From: Linnemannia schmuckeri
Lineage: Eukaryota > Mortierellomycota > Mortierellomycetes > Mortierellales > Mortierellaceae
Length of the DNA stretch: 64,000 nucleotides
Direction: 5' to 3'
Assembly (NCBI GenBank): GCA_029449235.1
Contig: JANATG010000020.1
Span: forward strand, 124,001 to 188,000
Part shown: positions 22,509 through 34,074 of the stretch, piece after piece
Numbering within the stretch: the first letter of the stretch is position 1
How the letters are laid out: every line of letters begins with the position of its first letter
Notes under the pieces: model-generated
The model's database searches: none
Told to the model about the DNA's origin: nothing
What the model saw: only the letters and a program-made list of their open reading frames with translations
Position numbers and translations under genes: made by a program

Positions 22509-24456
22509 CTAAGACCACATGAGGTCAAGATGGAACTCATCCCTCGCGGGGAACAATACGTCAAGCAACAGCCTAGCCTCGCCCTGGCCTACGTAATTCT
22601 CCATGTCGCGCTTCAACAACTCGTCCACAGAAATCGAACCCGTCACCAGTCTCGTGAATGACAGTGGTCTAAACCCTGCCGTTAACACCAATTCTTTCTC
22701 CTTTTCCTCCTCCTCCTTCTTCTTCAACCCTGCCTGATTGCGAGCATGAAACTGCTCCACTGCCTCGCGGGCTACTTGTTCGGCAGTCTTGGGCTTCCAA
22801 TCCAACACCTCAACAATTTTTCCTTTTCTCACGACCATCTCTAACGCACGGCCACTCATCCCTTCCAGGCGCTGATAAAAGTTCACCTGCAACCTAGCGT
22901 TCATATCCCTACAAACAGCAGACTCCTGCAATCGCGCTTCCAGTACGGGTGCAATTTTCAACAGGAACTTGGGCAAGCTAGGGATCCGGGTGTAAAATCG
23001 GTAAGGGTCTCTGACAGGTCCAAGCTGGTTGCGAGCATCCAACAGCAAGGTCACTGGATGGGTCGGAGTCAGATCGATACCGATGTTGGTGAAATCAAGC
23101 GCAGGGTACTCGCCGCGTATACGAAGAGCCATCTCGGATTCCAGCGGCAGGGTGTCGTTGTTGAGTTTGGTGCTGTAGCATTCATAATAGGGCCGATCAA
23201 ACTCCTTCAACTGGCTCAACACCGACGCCATTGACTCTCTATAAGTCACCGCACCGTCACTGCTCGCGTAGTCTTGATGGTCCAGTGTAAACACCTTCCA
23301 GTTCCAGGCATCAGCATCCAAACAAGTCAGAGAGATGCCGACATCTTTTGAGGTCATGGAGTCGACTACAATAGCAGCGTGGTGGTGTGCATCGTGGTGA
23401 GCAGAGATGTTCTTGGGTGAGAGGGTCTCGACTACAAACTTCCAGAATGTCAAATCGTAGTGTATGCCCAGCTCGGCTTTGGAGAAGAGGCAGTTGGGCT
23501 GGCTGAGACGGATGAGATACGGGATATCGGATGATGTAGCTTCCCGGAGAACGAAGCGAGGCTGCTTCTCTTCAGAAGGGTAAAGGGTGACAATGTCTCT
23601 GAGAAGCCGAGCCGATTTTGCAGGCACCGCGTTCTCATACCCAAACTGCCTATTTAGAAATGAACATGAAAATGAAGAGACCGTGTCAGAAGAGACTTCA
23701 TATGTAACCTTGCGCCGGATGAGAAAAAGCGAGCAAATCTTACTTGTAGAAGTAGGGGATACCGGGGATGAAGAGCATCAAATCACCACGGGCCTCTGCT
23801 GCGGGATGAATCAGATCTAGGAACATCCTCCTCACTAGACCTCGATTGCGGTACGCTGGAAGTGAACCAACAGCCCCGGGCATGCCCCACTCCATGTCGA
23901 CAGACCCAAAGTAGCCAGAGACCAACATCAGACAGGTCACAGCGACCACAAGGGGTCTTAGAGATTGACCGGGTTTGGGTGCCTGGAGGACGGTTGTATC
24001 CTCGACCAGAGCGAAATCGTACTCGGACATGTGCGGATGCTCTCCACTCATCAGTCGCCTCTAGGAAGCAATAGGGTTAACTGCTTGTTCTCACGACCGT
24101 CGTGTACGAAGAAGGAGGAAAAAGGATGCAGTGATGCTTACCGTAAATCCGATGAAAAACTCGTTCTTGCCTGGCAGCTGCCCTTCTGGGACGTTACGTC
24201 CCATGTTCTCAAACTATTGTTACAATAAAAAAAGGAAGAGTGATGAGTGGCACTGATCAACGATACTATCTCCCATTTGCCACCTAAGAAAAGGATTCAT
24301 CTGTACCTGAAAGGAAGTGGCGAGACACTCGGCCACAGCATCTTTATCCTCTGCAGTTGACCATCTCATGACCAACCCATTTCCGAGGTCGATTCGTTCT
24401 GGACGAGGGACTAGTTGGCGTTTGAAGGTGGAGCTCGTATTAGTAGCTGTGTACAT
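22509..24456 (-). CDS. GNAT-family N-acetyltransferase, large
   Basis: Four exons (24456-24307, 24213-24142, 24060-23744, 23649-22509) give 559 residues. The N-terminal third is a GNAT fold: the acetyl-CoA loop is in VGSLPAYRNRGLVRRMF (V-x3-P-x2-R-x-x-G), followed by DLMLFIPGIPYFYKQFGYENAVP, a typical motif-B FYxxxGF-like strand. The long C-terminal half (VLREATSSDIPYLIRLSQ..., DPYRFYTRIPSLPKFLLKI) may be a second, degenerate GNAT unit followed by a sterol-carrier-like region, an arrangement similar to bacterial Eis proteins; that comparison is tentative. A Lys/Glu-rich linker (KKKEEEEKEKE) lies near residue 495. Substrate unknown. No targeting signal. Phases close at all junctions. Confidence 0.85.
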
Positions 24457-24842
24457 TGTTTGGTAGCGTGCTTGAAGGAATGAAGAAGAAGGAGGGGAGA
24501 GTGCGAGAATATGTTCAAATGATCTGCTGTCCCTTTTTAACCATTTCTCACGTTGGGCAAAACTGCGGATTTTTGAGTTCCAGCGTTTGGGTTTTTTCTT
24601 AATTGTACAAACTCTTACACTCTTTTGAAACAGGTTGGGAAAAATGTCAGTGGGGCTCAATGCGAGTGGAGGCAATAAGAGGGACATAGTATACCACGTT
24701 AATTGAAGAGAAGAATGACACGAGGAGTAAAAGGAAAGGACGACTATGGACTCAAAAGGCAATCGAGTTCCCATAGAATGAATGTACCCCGACAGCCATA
24801 TTTTCTTCAAGGCAGTGCACTATTAATGTAGACAAAGACAAT

Positions 24843-26752
24843 TGATTAGATCTGTACTCCACCCCTCTCTCAGACGGCTCTCGTCCTGGCACACCACTAT
24901 CTGGTATGGACCCATTCATGCCTTTTTGTATTTTATCGTTGTCATTCTTTCGAGCGTTAAGTGTTCTAACATCTGCCTTTATCCCGTGCAAATAGGCGAC
25001 ATCCATGCTGGCATCAAACGGGTCACGGACAAGTTTTTTGCGCCTGGACGTATTATGGAATTTCTTGTCGACTTTGCAAAGGGCAAGGGACATCCTCCAA
25101 GCACAAGTGGACCTCTTGAAGGACTGCCTACAGTTGGGCGGCGACAGTTCGCCAAACCACCAGAGACTCGACCAAGTCTCCTGTTCTTAGACCTTCCTGA
25201 TCCTGCTGTACCTGATTCAGCATCACGAAATCTTGCATCGGCTTCAATCTTGGACAAAGTGAAGGACAACAATCGCGCCATCATCCCCTCTCAATTACTC
25301 CCTAAATATATAGCTGTCTTCGGTGTCTCTGGTAAGTCTCCGCTAGCAGTGAGCCTTGGCCAACAAACCCCTCTGTTCTACAATACTCATTTTTTCCGTA
25401 TTTTTTTGAAATCCATGCTTGTGGCAGAACCCGCTCTGTCTTGGAATTGCTGTGCCAGCACTGGGGATTTTACTTCAATGGCTCCAGTGACAGATTGGAG
25501 GCCTAATGATATGGCCACTCTGCTCTCCACGGTGCAAGAGTATTTGTATGATACTCGGCGGCCTTTTACCGTTGACCGGCAAGTCAACAACGCCTATGCA
25601 AGGAAGGCGACACTTTTGATTTTCCTTGCTCACATCCTCATTTTCAAGTTCTGTTTGAATGCCTCCGGCGGCAGCGAGACTTTTACCAGCGCTAAATGGA
25701 CTCTACTACAAGTGTGTCCTCATGCGTTGTACAAGGACATACGCAATCTTCTCGCCATGAAGCTTTTTGATCTTGTGGATCACGATGAGCCACGTATCTC
25801 AAAGTTGGCCCGCGATGTATACGAGGAGGCGAAAGGCTCCCTCCTCAAGAGTGGATGTCAGCCAACAATTAAGGACGACACCAGGCTCCTAGTGGTCCAC
25901 GACGAGGCGCAGCTTCTTAGCGATGCACTCAATGGCCCCTTCCAGTCTATGTCGTCATCAGACGAGTCCCCACGATCACTACTTAACCCTATCCTCCACG
26001 TGTTTCGAAACATTGGCGAGTATCAGCTTACACTAGTTACAAGTGGTGCTGGTTTGTCAATACCCTTTTCTGGATCCAGAGTTCAGGTCCTGGTCTGAAG
26101 AACAAGTCCAAGATCTTTGAGTGTAAGTGATCCAACATGATACATGCTTGTTTGTGTGTGTACCTCGTCTTCAGTTGAAAAGGTTCAAAGCTGAATGGAG
26201 AGGTCCGTTTCCCGTACTAGCAGTTTGGCTCCTTTGTTTTTTTTTACTCTTCCACCACCAGTTCTGGAATTCCCATGATGGACTGACCGAGAATCGATAA
26301 AGATGTACATTTCTCGAGTTCAGGAGAGTCTCTAGAGTGATGAGTCCAAGCTGGCTTTGGACAAGCTTATTCCTCCGGAGGCTGTTGATATGCGGTTCGA
26401 GAATTTTGCAGGACGCTTTCGTCCAGCAATCCTTGCGGCTAGTATGTCTCTTTGCGTTGCCTGATATGACCTCAACGATGAAGTGAGGTGACAAGCTACA
26501 CACTGAGCTCTTTCTCATTTCTTACCATCTCCTCTGATCACTTTCGTTCGATAGGAGAGCATAATGGAGCGCAACGATTCGAATGGGTGGAGGAAGGTCA
26601 TCCAGGATACCGAAGACGACTTAGTCTCTTGGAAGCATCGACACATCAAAGGCAATCTGTGCTACGAGATATCTCGCCTACACGATAAGCACAACAAAAG
26701 AAGCACAGGGGAGGGCAGTGGGGGCAGGGGACAGGGGAGAGGAGGGATATAG
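24843..26752 (+). pseudogene. Crinkler-type P-loop NTPase family relic
   Basis: Plus-strand pieces read in order: DLYSTPLSDGSRPGTPLS (24846-24903), a GT..AG intron (24904-24996), GDIHAGIKRVTDKFFAPGRI and RPSLLFLDLPDPAVPDSASRN, then YIAVFGVSG at a split Walker A. After a ~95-bp gap the motif resumes as CGRTRSVLELLCQHWGFYFNGS (Lys of GKT is Arg, and the acceptor looks lost). A single extra base near 25502 shifts the frame before NDMATLLSTVQEYLYD. Walker B is RLLVVHDEAQ. A second shift near 26058 breaks TSGAGLSI from TLFWIQSSGPGLKNKSK. Later fragments are IPPEAVDMRFENFAGRFRPAIL (26360-26430) and the tail DTEDDLVSWKHRHIKGNLCYEI (26610-26690). I recognise the family from memory as a multicopy CRN-like group in Mortierellaceae and Glomeromycotina; the name is less sure than the pseudogene status. 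Confidence 0.7.
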
Positions 26753-26930
26753 GGAATTGGGAGGAGGGAGGGATTGAGAGGGAAGAGGATATGGCCAGGG
26801 GATATGGAGAGGGAATATAGGGAGAGGATATGTGGAGAGGATGTGGGAACAGGAAGTGGTGGGAGGAGTTGGGGATATGAAGAGGAAGGTGGGAGAGGGA
26901 GAGGAGATATCAACTGCGGAAATTGAGGAA
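26700..26930. repeat. Purine-rich degenerate minisatellite
   Basis: Tandem variation on ggggatatgggagaggaggga over ~230 bp, directly abutting the end of the Crinkler-type relic. The G-rich strand is plus. It may have arisen at the 3' end of the decayed gene. Confidence 0.7.
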
Positions 26931-26962
26931 GTGGTGCCAAAAAGTTTATCATAGGGAGATAT

Positions 26963-27000
26963 TAACCAGCTTGTGGCAGCCAAGCGTTCATAGCGACGTT

Positions 27001-27036
<36 letters not shown>

Positions 27037-27050
27037 ACTGAACCAGAATT
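26963..27050 (-). repeat. Dispersed coding-like repeat, copy B
   Basis: On the minus strand it reads GRADIEGSKSNVAMNAWLPQAG then stop. The plus-strand left flank is ttaaccagcttgtggcag. Same block as at 2506 and 34075. It lies just beyond the Crinkler-type relic, in the opposite orientation. Confidence 0.75.
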
Positions 27051-27248
27051 CAGTAAGCGTTGGATTGTTCACTCACTAATAGGGAACAAGAACTGGGGTT
27101 TAGACCGTTGTGCGACAGCTTAGTTTTGCCCTATTGCTGAAATATTGTTGCAATAGTAACTAAACTTTGTCCTCAAGGAACTGTTCATTCGGATAATTGG
27201 TATTTGGGCCTGCCTGAGCAGGCAATGGTCCGAAGCTATCATCCGTTT

Positions 27249-27279
27249 GGTTTTGACTCAACGCCTTCAAGTCAAAACC
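27249..27279. repeat. Short perfect hairpin
   Basis: ggttttgact and agtcaaaacc flank an 11-nt spacer. The 27060-27630 interval has no gene that I can see. Confidence 0.5.
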
Positions 27280-27647
27280 CGTGCTAGAACGCTACGATTA
27301 CCGCCTTGTGCCATTTTTAGTTGAATACGAATAGACCCACGGTCCAGAATCATACGAACGGTGGGGTCATGTTGAGCGGAAATACTTTGTGAGGCCCCCA
27401 CTAATGTTAACCTCAAATATTGTCAGGGATAAATCCATTGCAGACGACTTTAATTGAACGGGGTATTGTAAGCAGTAGAGTAGTCTTGTTGCTACGATCT
27501 GCAGAGATTAGGCCCGTTGTTCTATAGATTTGTTCGAAAGAACATCATCTCTCCCTCTCTTTTTCTTTTCTATTCCAGAAAAGTAAATTAAGCGTAGATA
27601 CTTAAATATAAGCTGTTGGAAGTTGCAAATACGCACTACCTGAATGT

Positions 27648-27949
27648 TTTTTTTTGTCGGCAATATCGCCCGCAGAAGGCTTTGAAATTTTATTGGTTTT
27701 TATGACGGGCTTTGACTACAGAAAGACATAAGAAGGGGAGGTAGTTGGGATATTGAAGCTATCCCAGGCTGAAGAAAGATTGATGGGACATTAAAGCCGT
27801 CCACGGCTGAAGGTAGAGAGATTTTTTTGACAATATTAAAGCCATCTCAGGCTGAAACAAGAGAGAATTTTACGATTTTACTGGGATCCACCTGGTGTAA
27901 GTGGTTACACTGCACTCCTCTTGTTGTGGCTTACAAGAGGTCCTGAGAT
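27648..27949 (-). mobile_element. SINE-like retroposon with 16-bp target duplication
   Basis: cgcactacctgaatgt occurs at 27632-27647 and, identical, at 27950-27965. The 302 bp between them begins, on the plus strand, with an 8-T run directly after the first copy, so on the minus strand the element ends in a poly(A) tail: the signature of LINE-mediated retroposition. It has no open frame. The minus-strand head (about 27880-27949) holds two adjacent hairpins (gtgtaa/ttacac and cctcttgt/acaagagg) and box-A-like text (tggtgtaagtgg on the plus strand), hinting at a structured-RNA ancestor whose type I cannot identify. The middle has three copies of a ~45-bp degenerate unit containing aagccatctcaggctgaa. 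Confidence 0.75.
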
Positions 27950-28044
27950 CGCACTACCTGAATGTGGTCTGCTTTCATCGCGCTCTTATATAAATCTTTT
28001 AGACTTTAAGGGACTCTTAGTAAGGTTTCTACACCCTCGCCATT

Positions 28045-28400
28045 TTATTGGAAGTCAAGAATTTCGAAGCTCGTCATGATCACTGTCGATCTGGGCCCGA
28101 GTGTCCTATTAATAGCCTCTAGTACATAGGGAGCAAAGTCGTTTTCCCTCAGGTTTAAAATGAATAGAGTCGAGTTGGCCTTGAGTGCTTCGGACAGTTT
28201 CAGAGCTCCTTTGACTTTGATGCTGTTGTTCCGTAAATTCAAAATGGTCAGACCCGAGTTGTTCTTGAGTGCTTCAGACAGCGCCAGAGCTCCGTCGAGT
28301 CCGATATGATTGTGCTCCAAGCCCAGCGTGGTCAATGTCGAGTTGTTCTTGAGTGCCTTGGCCAGCGCTTGAGCTCCATTGTGTAATGTGTTGTCGAGGC
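28045..28400 (-). pseudogene. LRR (RNI-like) gene fragment
   Basis: About four 28-residue leucine-rich repeats (NSTLTTLGLEHNHIGLDGALALSEALK...) and an apparent natural C-terminus (NRTLGPRSTVIMTSFEILDFQ). It has no N-terminal F-box or start; upstream of about 28400 the similarity ends abruptly. It belongs to the same class as the relic at 1233-1871 but its repeats are more diverged. Confidence 0.65.
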
Positions 28401-28524
28401 ATCACACCCTAAAGTCTACCATATGCACCACGTTATCCTTCCTGTGTATTCCCTCATTATTTATTTCCATCCAAAATGCAACTGATATTAAGAAAATTTA
28501 GCTTTTGTGAGGAAGGATCCGCAT

Positions 28525-30539
28525 CTATGCACTAGACCCGCCAATCTGGCGAGGTACAGACTTGGCGCGGCCGTTGATCCAGGCTTTAAGACTCTTGCCG
28601 GGGCCATTGATCGATTTGCGGAAGGTGGCAATAGTCCAGGCTGGATTTCGACCTGGCAGGTGGGAGCGGTCAATTGAGTAATCCCAGGCAACGTCCTGCT
28701 CGATCTGCGTCACGTAAGCATCGATACGCGCATCCAAGACGCCATTGTTGAAGACGCCCTTGGTAATAGTGAGGAGGATATTCTCAAATTCCCGGTTGGT
28801 GTCCTTGTTCTCGTAGATGACCTTGTTCACCAAGGGAAAGTCGGGTTTGCCACCACCGGGGAGCGTCTGCCCATAATCCTTGTACGTTGTTTCGACGCCT
28901 GGACGGTTGCCATTGCTGAATGTGTGGTCGAAGTCGGTGGGGATGAACTGCCAAAGCTTGCGCTGTGGATTGAAATACATGAGATAGTTATTGGCCCTCC
29001 ACCAAAACAAATCCCAGGCGCCGGTGAGATACTCAACTGCCATCGAGCGCAGGTAACCTTGGAGATCGAGGTGCTGGTTCCAGTAATCAACGCCCCCGGT
29101 AGAGGCGGAATTCCAGTCTTGAAGGTTTTTCATAAAGGCGATGAGCTGCTTCATAGGCTCATTCGTAGGGTTGTCGCCGAGGATCTGGTTTTTGTAGAGT
29201 CCAAGATCGTAGTCGGCGGTACGACTTCCTTGGTAGCGCAAGGCCGCCCAGCGAGCCGAGCCCGATTTGCCCGAGTTTATCTTGTACAATGAACCCAGGG
29301 CCGACACGTCTTTGATTTCGCCGCGATGAATAGTGTTCATGAGGAAAGGCTCCTCAATGTCTTCTATCATCAGGAAGAAACCTAAGGGTTTACCATTAGC
29401 GTAAACACGCACATAGCTGCCTTGGGTTGATGACACGCCGACTGAGTTTAGGATATCTGTGTACAACTTTTCGCGGATCATAGATGGATCGGTGCGCTGG
29501 GCACGTAGCTTGATGGCTGGCCGGTCGAAGAACGTCTCACCCTTGGCAATGTCGAACTTGATACCCATCGATACTTTGTTGTACTTGCGCGAGGCGTGGC
29601 CAGAGACCTTTAGCTCCACCTTGTCGACCAAATAGACATTGTTGGCGTTGATAAATTTGAAGCCGGCCGCCAGTTCACGGTTCACTAGTGGATGGCCCAG
29701 CATGTCATCTAAAGCGGCTTGGTCAACGGTGAGGTGGATTGTGGCAATCTGGGAGTCGTCAAAGGCTTTGGATGGCTTGGGACGAATGTCCTTGTAGACC
29801 TGCTTGATTGTGGGCAACCTCGTGATTGTAGTCTTGCGATCAAAAAACTCGTTCAGAGTGGCAGAAGCCCCTGCGTTTTCAAAACTACGCAGGGACTTTT
29901 CGCTTGTGACCACAGTGCCCTTGTTGTTGAGCTCTACATAGCGGTAGTTCGAGGAGGCTGATGCACCAGTAACCACACCAGACCACAGAGGAAATGCGGT
30001 CTTCGACGTACGTAAAGGGTACAGCTTCTTGTCAATCTCCACGGCGAATGAGTTGTCTGTAGCGCCGGGGAAACCGATTACATTGTAGGTTACTGTAATG
30101 GTGGAGGTAGAGTCATTGTGATGATGCCGGCGATAGTGGTTGGAGTGATCAAATAAGAAAAGCAGAGGTTACATAAAGAAACAGATTGTCTGTGAGTACT
30201 ACATTCAGGCACTGCGGTTTTCTACGTGTATTCAAGGATGACCAGGAGAGAGCGGGTAGGTATGGAGCTGATATGAGTTCATTTGATGGGATGAAGTGGT
30301 ACAAATAATGTGGTGAGGATATCTTTGTGGGTGAATAACGAGTGGCGAGAAAGCACTTGATGCCAAGCTCATGGAAATAGAAATGGTACTCGATACCACC
30401 GCCACACCACTATGACCACGGCATAGTAGAGAAGCCAAGAGGGTGGAGTAAAGGATACAGGACGAAGAATCTTACCGTCAGCGAAAACACTGGAAACCAC
30501 GGCCAAAAGGCCCGGGAGGAGGAGGGTGAGGATGATCAT
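28525..30539 (-). CDS. CotH-kinase family secreted protein
   Basis: Two exons (30539-30476, 30092-28525) give 543 residues. Exon 1 encodes a clear signal peptide (MIILTLLLPGLLAVVSSVFA), and the 383-bp intron is spliced to DVTYNVIGFPG. The body fits the CotH family (PF08757): an N-terminal beta domain, then FDIAKGETFFDRPAIKLRAQRTDPSMIREKL, YVRVYANGKPLGFFLMIEDIEEPFL, and near the end WRANNYLMYFNPQRKLWQFIPTDFDHTFSNG, whose DFD is the expected metal-binding site. It ends in hydrophilic residues, so there is no GPI-anchor signal of the type seen on some surface CotH proteins; probably secreted or cell-wall soluble. CotH proteins are atypical protein kinases in bacteria; in fungi many are surface proteins. 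The gene is intact and isolated among relics. Confidence 0.88.
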
Positions 30540-31690
30540 TGTGTATGAAAGAAGGAATAAAATACAAAGAATGCAAAGAGCGTAACGAAGTGATGAGACA
30601 AGAGAGATAAAGGATGAGGGGAAGAGAGGATGAAAAGGAAATCGTTCGAGGGAATAAAAGGAAGAAAGGACAATGTAAGATGGGTGGTGGAGTAAGCGAG
30701 GATCAAGTGACAGAGCTAAATATGGCCGTGGAGCCAGGTCTAAAAGCTCCATGGTAATGTAACCGACGAGAGAGGGTCAGCATGATGTGTACCCAGTGCC
30801 CAAGGGATGTATAGGACAGAAATAGTTCCACCACATGTCGTGTGCAGTTTCATCCTCCTTCTGTGAGCGCAATCATCTTCTTTCTATCCTCTCTACCCCT
30901 CTGCTTCTCTACTTCTTGCTCTCCTTTCTCCCTCGCCGCATACATGCCAGACATGCCAGACATGCCAGACTGGGCTCCCTCTTAAGTACAACGTGAGCCC
31001 TTTGCCGTGAGGTATCCCACCCCTCGATCCTTCATCCTTTCTCTCCTTTATATTCTTTATCTCTTGATTTTCTTTTCTTTTTTTTTCACCCCTTGATGCT
31101 CACCTTTTCCCCTCATTCTCTTTGTCCGTCAGCTGGCTTTACTCCCCACCCCTTAGGTATGTTCTTTCTCTCCCAACCAGATAGTGCCTGTGCAATTGGT
31201 GCTGCCCCCTCGCGTATCCCTTAAACTGTTTGGTCAACAAAGTTGTCTATTGTATACTATTCGATTTAGTCAATATTATTCCTATGTTTTAGGAGATAAA
31301 ACAAAGTTCACTCTCGCTGAATAGCCTCATCTCTCGCAGTCGAAACGACATTTGCTAAAGCCTCATAAAGGGTTACCATAATTCATTTACTTGGGCGCCC
31401 CTTCAGTCCAGTAAGACCGAATAACCTTACTTAGGCTTGGTTGTGTGGTATACAAATCGAATGATATGCTTCTATCTTGCGCCACTTCTGCCACGTGCGG
31501 ATTGAGCCATGCGAAAATTTACCGTACTAGTTTGCATCACCTTGTTTTCAGTAATCACTTCGGCGTAAAAGTGTGATCTCAAAATCTTGATTGGTAATCC
31601 GAACCAGTACAAAGAGGCCAGAAGGAAACGCGTCAATAGCGAGTGGTCTTGTACCCGATAATCAAACGACAAAACTAATGGGTATTATCA
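30540..31690. other. Intergenic, no gene seen
   Basis: 30540-30760 is the pyrimidine-rich minus-strand leader of the CotH gene. 30943-30971 has three perfect copies of acatgccag. 31000-31690 is C/T-rich then AT-rich with no coding-like frame. Confidence 0.55.
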
Positions 31691-32440
31691 AATATGACTT
31701 TAAAGAATATCAAGAGATGATGGAAACAATAATCAAAAGCAAAGAAAAATCAAGGGATTGGAAAAGACAAGGGATGATGGAAAAGAAAATTTAAGAGATT
31801 GGAAAAGGAAAGGGGATGCTGAGAAAAAGGAAAAAGGGGAGGGCGCCAAAAAGATCAAGGGTATAGAGAGATGGTAAAAGGCCAAAGCATGATAGCAAAA
31901 AAAGGAATTGGAAAAATCAAGGACAACATTCATGGACAACATCAATGGACTACACAAATGGACGACATCAAAGGGCAACACCGGAAAGATCAAGGGGGTG
32001 GAAAATCAAGGGATAGGGAAATCAAGGGATGCTGGCTAAAGATCAAGTTTTTTTTTTTGATAAAGATCAAGGGAATGCGTTGAAGTCAGGGAGGCTAAAA
32101 TATCATGGTATACTTGGAAAAGATTAAGAGGTTCTGGAAACATCAAAAAACTGAGAAAAGTGCAAAAATGGATACCTTCAAAGCGAAAGATCAAGAGAGA
32201 ACGCCAAGGAATAAGACCAATCGACAACTCCAATGGACAAAATCAATGGACAACACCAAGAGACAGCACCAAGGGACTACACCAAGAAACAACGACAATG
32301 AACAACATCAAGGGACAACATCAAAAGACAACGTCAAAAATAGCATCGAGGAGCCATATTTGGAGGAGGAATGAAAAAAATAAATCAAGGGATGCTGCTA
32401 CGACCAAGCGGGCATCGATATATCGCGTGATTAACAAACC
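31690..32440. repeat. Degenerate A-rich ~12-nt minisatellite
   Basis: Two sub-blocks, (a)atcaagggat- and ggacaacatcaa-type, repeat with heavy drift. In one plus-strand frame this gives peptide repeats such as GQHQWTT and DNIKGQH, but stops interrupt and there is no gene signal. It ends ~35 bp before the LINE target duplication at 32475. Confidence 0.6.
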
Positions 32441-32492
32441 GTCGAGGTAGTATATTCTCTTCAACACGACATCTACCAACCTTCTTCGGTCT

Positions 32493-34018
32493 CGTATGCA
32501 TACGGCTGGACAACCAGACAGTGGCCAAGCAGTTCAAAGGAAGTGGGCAGTGATGGCACGGTTATGTGGTGAGCGTCAGGGGTCCATAACAGTGGAGTGG
32601 GTCAAAGGACACGACGGCAACAAATGGAACGGGAGAGCGGATGTGGAAGCCAAGGAAGCGCAGACGCAGAGAGGAGAAGCATGGCAGGGAGATATGGCCG
32701 CCCAAGACGATATTAGATATGCAGTAACGATGGCAAGGGTGACGCTCGATCAAGACACAAGGCACCTACTGAAGATGCAAACCATGAGACGCTGGCGTCA
32801 GGAGTAGAGGGCGCTAAAGAGAACCAAGAAGTCGATCAAGGACTACAAGGGCACGGACTGACTGGGCACTCTTTCCATCATACACAGCAACAAACCGGTG
32901 AATACATTTTTTAGCCCACAGCAGGACACACGGCTACGCAGCCACCGAGTCAAGAAGGTCCATGGAATGCTCCCTACCATGGACGCCCTACACGCTAGAC
33001 GGCCGGACCTATACCCAAATGATATCTGTCGACAGTGTGAGGAGGAGACAGAGGACAACGAGCACATTTGGACATGCCAAGCCTCTAGGCGGGCATAGGC
33101 GGGCATATGGACGGAGGCGTTTGGATTACTGAGCAGATGGGGGGAATCACCGCAAGACACTACAACAAGGAGAGGAAAAGAAAGCGCAAGTTGGGAGAGC
33201 TACCACCTAAATAGATCGTCTGGTTGAGGCCGAGGACGAGAGATTGTAGAGAAGCGCTGATACGAGTGGTCGACGGAACCGGGCCTCAGGGAGGAGGAGG
33301 AGGCCCAATAACATACCGCGTGGGATGACAGATGGATGGCCTATCATCTGTACCGAGGACTCGTTCCCAAGGCCCTTACCAAGGAATGGGGCAAGGTCTT
33401 CAAGAACATGCCCGAGAGCGTTGTTCAACACAAATGCCGCTTGTTTTATCGGTTCGTCGAGAGAGAGGCACGAGAGACGCTATGGAAACTCAGGTGCGAA
33501 GCAACAGTCAGATGGGAGAAGAATGGCATCACACAGAGACAAAAGGAGAAGACACCAACCGAGCGCAGACGAGGGGTATGGAAGCAGATTTACGGAAGAA
33601 CGCAACGAGAGAACGAATGTTTGTGCGGGAGAGATGTGGAGAAGCACGAGGCAGGGCGGTGCCCAGGTGAACAGAGCGTGGCTGATCAAGCAGTCATCGA
33701 TACCCTCCTGGGCTTGAGGTACACGCATATTATGGAACGGCAAGAAAACATGACAACCAAAGAATTTGAGGTGGACGATACCTAGTCCCCTTGAGCTTGC
33801 TCCTATGAAGAGAGAAAGGGTCACCCGGAGTTAAGCGCCTTGTAGCGTAGAGGACGGGTTGTGTTTCCTCAACAGCAATTTCCTTTTTATTAGTTGGCTT
33901 AACACCGTGAAGTAGACTATGTAGTCGCACGAGCTGCACTTAGACAGTTCCAACTTACTTTGGATAAACTTGATGCGTTGCCACTGGACGAGCATCTCTG
34001 CCTTGGAAAAAAAACCCC
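32493..34018 (+). mobile_element. LINE (Tad-like) 3' fragment, decayed copy
   Basis: A 5'-truncated non-LTR retrotransposon. Its ORF2 end carries the tail of an RNase H domain (VEWVKGHDGNKWNGRADVEAKEA), a C-terminal zinc motif CRQCEEETEDNEHIWTC, and a conserved tail (HLYRGLVPKALTKEWGKVFKNMP...). Disabled by a TGG-to-TAG stop at 32805 (WRALKRTKKSIKDYKGTD continues) and by frameshifts around 33100-33320. The 3'UTR ends in an 8-A tail near 34014. Flanks ccaaccttcttcggtctc (32475-32492) and ccaaccttcttgggtctc (34019-34036) are an 18-bp target duplication with one mismatch. RNase H in a fungal LINE suggests the Tad/I group. Same family as 44296-45511. Confidence 0.85.
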
Positions 34019-34074
34019 CCAACCTTCTTGGGTCTCAAAAACACACTGATCGGAGGGTGGTTTTGTGAAGGGAT

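Noticed and set aside
27881..27950. Possible tRNA gene
   Set aside because: Box-A-like text is present but box B is poor and the cloverleaf stems do not form; better explained as part of the SINE-like element.
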